Source of the DNA: an uncultured Clostridia bacterium
GTDB taxonomy: Bacteria > Bacillota > Clostridia > Christensenellales > CAG-314
Length of the DNA stretch: 6,212 nt
Direction: 5' to 3'
NCBI GenBank assembly: GCA_937915515.1
Contig: CALGIK010000212.1
Location: forward strand, 1 to 6,212
In this document: one piece after another, positions 5,341 through 6,212 of the stretch
Position numbering within the stretch: the first letter of the stretch is position 1
How the letters are laid out: every line of letters begins with the position of its first letter
Position numbers and translations under genes: made by a program
Notes under the pieces: model-generated
The model's input: only the letters and a program-made list of their open reading frames with translations
The model's database searches: none
Told to the model about the DNA's origin: nothing

Positions 5341-6212
5341 TTAATTATCCCTTTTCCTTTTGTCTGCCCACACGAGCATTTCCTCAGCGTGCTTAAGACT
5401 GAATTCTCCTATGTTTTCGCCCCCCATAAGCCGGGCTATTTCTTTTATCTTTTGCTCTCTGTTGATAAGCGTCACAAAAGTATGCGTCTTTTCGCCGACT
5501 ACCCACTTGGCAATCAGATAATTGTTGTCGCCCATAGCAACAACTTGCGGCAAGTGCGTAATTACTATACACTGATAACCCTTACTGATATTGGACAATT
5601 TTTCAGCAACCATTTGAGCAGTAACACCGCTTAATCCTACGTCGATTTCATCGAAAACCATTGTAGGAATTTTTTCTATCTTAGCGGTTATATTTTTGAC
5701 AGCGAGTAAAAATCTTGACATTTCTCCGCCGGAAATTACCTTTATCAAAGGTTTTAGCGGTTCGCCTTTATTTGCCGAAAACAAAAACTCTGCATTGTCA
5801 AATCCGTTTTCGGATACGCAAAAATTATCAAACTTAGGCTTGTCTGCAAAAAACACTTCAAAAGTAGCGTTTAATATGCCTAAATCCTTTAATTCGCTTG
5901 TAACGAGAGCACAAAAACGCTTAGCGGCAGCTTTCCTGTGCGCACTTAACTCTTCACTGATTGCATATGTCTGTTTTTTTATATTAAGCATCTGGGCATT
6001 TATTTCTTCAATAACAGCAGATGCATCAACATAATTATTGTATTTTTGCTTTGATTTTTCTAAATAACCAAGTACATCATTTACTGTTGCACCGTACTTC
6101 TTTTTTAAACGTTTAATGACTTCTAATCTTAAATTTGATTCATCAATTAGGTTAGGGTCATAATCACAGTCGTTAAGCTTGTTTTCTAAAGTGCAAATTA
6201 TATCGTCAATCT
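5341..6212 (-). CDS. recN: RecN, DNA repair SMC-like ATPase (C-terminal half, 5' end outside the window)
   Basis: RecN is a cohesin-like ATPase recruited early to DNA double-strand breaks. The frame is open from the right edge, so the visible 289 aa are the C-terminal half of a protein usually about 550-570 aa long. The first roughly 120 residues are the end of the coiled coil, including YDPNLIDESNLRLEVIKRLK and KKKYG, characteristic of RecN. Then come EPLKPLIKVISGGEMSR (the ABC signature, SGGE at fragment residues 160-163), Walker B TMVFDEIDVGLSG (VFDEID at 185-190) and the H-loop ITHLPQV (H219). The Walker A motif lies outside the window. An internal ATG at 5991 is not the start, because coiled-coil RecN sequence continues upstream without a stop. 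In Clostridia recN commonly precedes spoIVB, as here. Confidence 0.97.
   Translation of the reverse strand, partial: IDDIICTLENKLNDCDYDPNLIDESNLRLEVIKRLKKKYGATVNDVLGYLEKSKQKYNNYVDASAVIEEINAQMLNIKKQTYAISEELSAHRKAAAKRFCALVTSELKDLGILNATFEVFFADKPKFDNFCVSENGFDNAEFLFSANKGEPLKPLIKVISGGEMSRFLLAVKNITAKIEKIPTMVFDEIDVGLSGVTAQMVAEKLSNISKGYQCIVITHLPQVVAMGDNNYLIAKWVVGEKTHTFVTLINREQKIKEIARLMGGENIGEFSLKHAEEMLVWADKRKRDN

Overview
The window is a piece of an AT-rich chromosome with AGGAG-type ribosome binding sites and sporulation genes. That points to Bacillota, most likely an endospore-forming or recently spore-forming member of the Clostridia. The species cannot be named from this sequence. All supported genes lie on the minus strand, so transcription runs from high to low coordinates.

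In transcription order: the C-terminal half of recN (DNA repair SMC-like ATPase; its 5' end lies beyond the right edge); spoIVB (PDZ-S55 serine protease of the forespore-to-mother-cell signal); a five-helix membrane protein resembling SpoIIM (engulfment); and a DacF/PBP5-type D-Ala-D-Ala carboxypeptidase closed by a strong intrinsic terminator. A second transcription unit then starts at a near-consensus housekeeping promoter. It holds an M50 site-2-type membrane metalloprotease, scpA (kleisin) and scpB (its winged-helix partner), packed with 6-nt and -17-nt junctions. The left edge cuts scpB.

The first block brings together sporulation-associated genes for engulfment, sigma-factor signalling and spore or wall peptidoglycan. 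The second links a membrane protease to chromosome condensation. The order resembles the recN-spoIVB ... spoIIM ... dacF ... M50-scpA-scpB neighbourhood of Clostridia, but spo0A, which usually follows spoIVB directly, is absent from its place.

The points most worth a second look are these. (1) scpB is broken near its start by a frameshift combined with the apparent loss of about 15-20 residues. (2) The M50-scpAB promoter places its predicted start point on the A of an ATG, so the message looks leaderless. (3) An 11-bp hairpin buries the spoIVB ribosome binding site. (4) A 38-nt inverted repeat bounded by CCGCGG covers the start codon of the SpoIIM-like gene just downstream of a TATAAT. (5) The spo0A slot is empty. 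I did not find a convincing new multi-gene system. The unusual content is mostly in how these genes are started and in the broken scpB.
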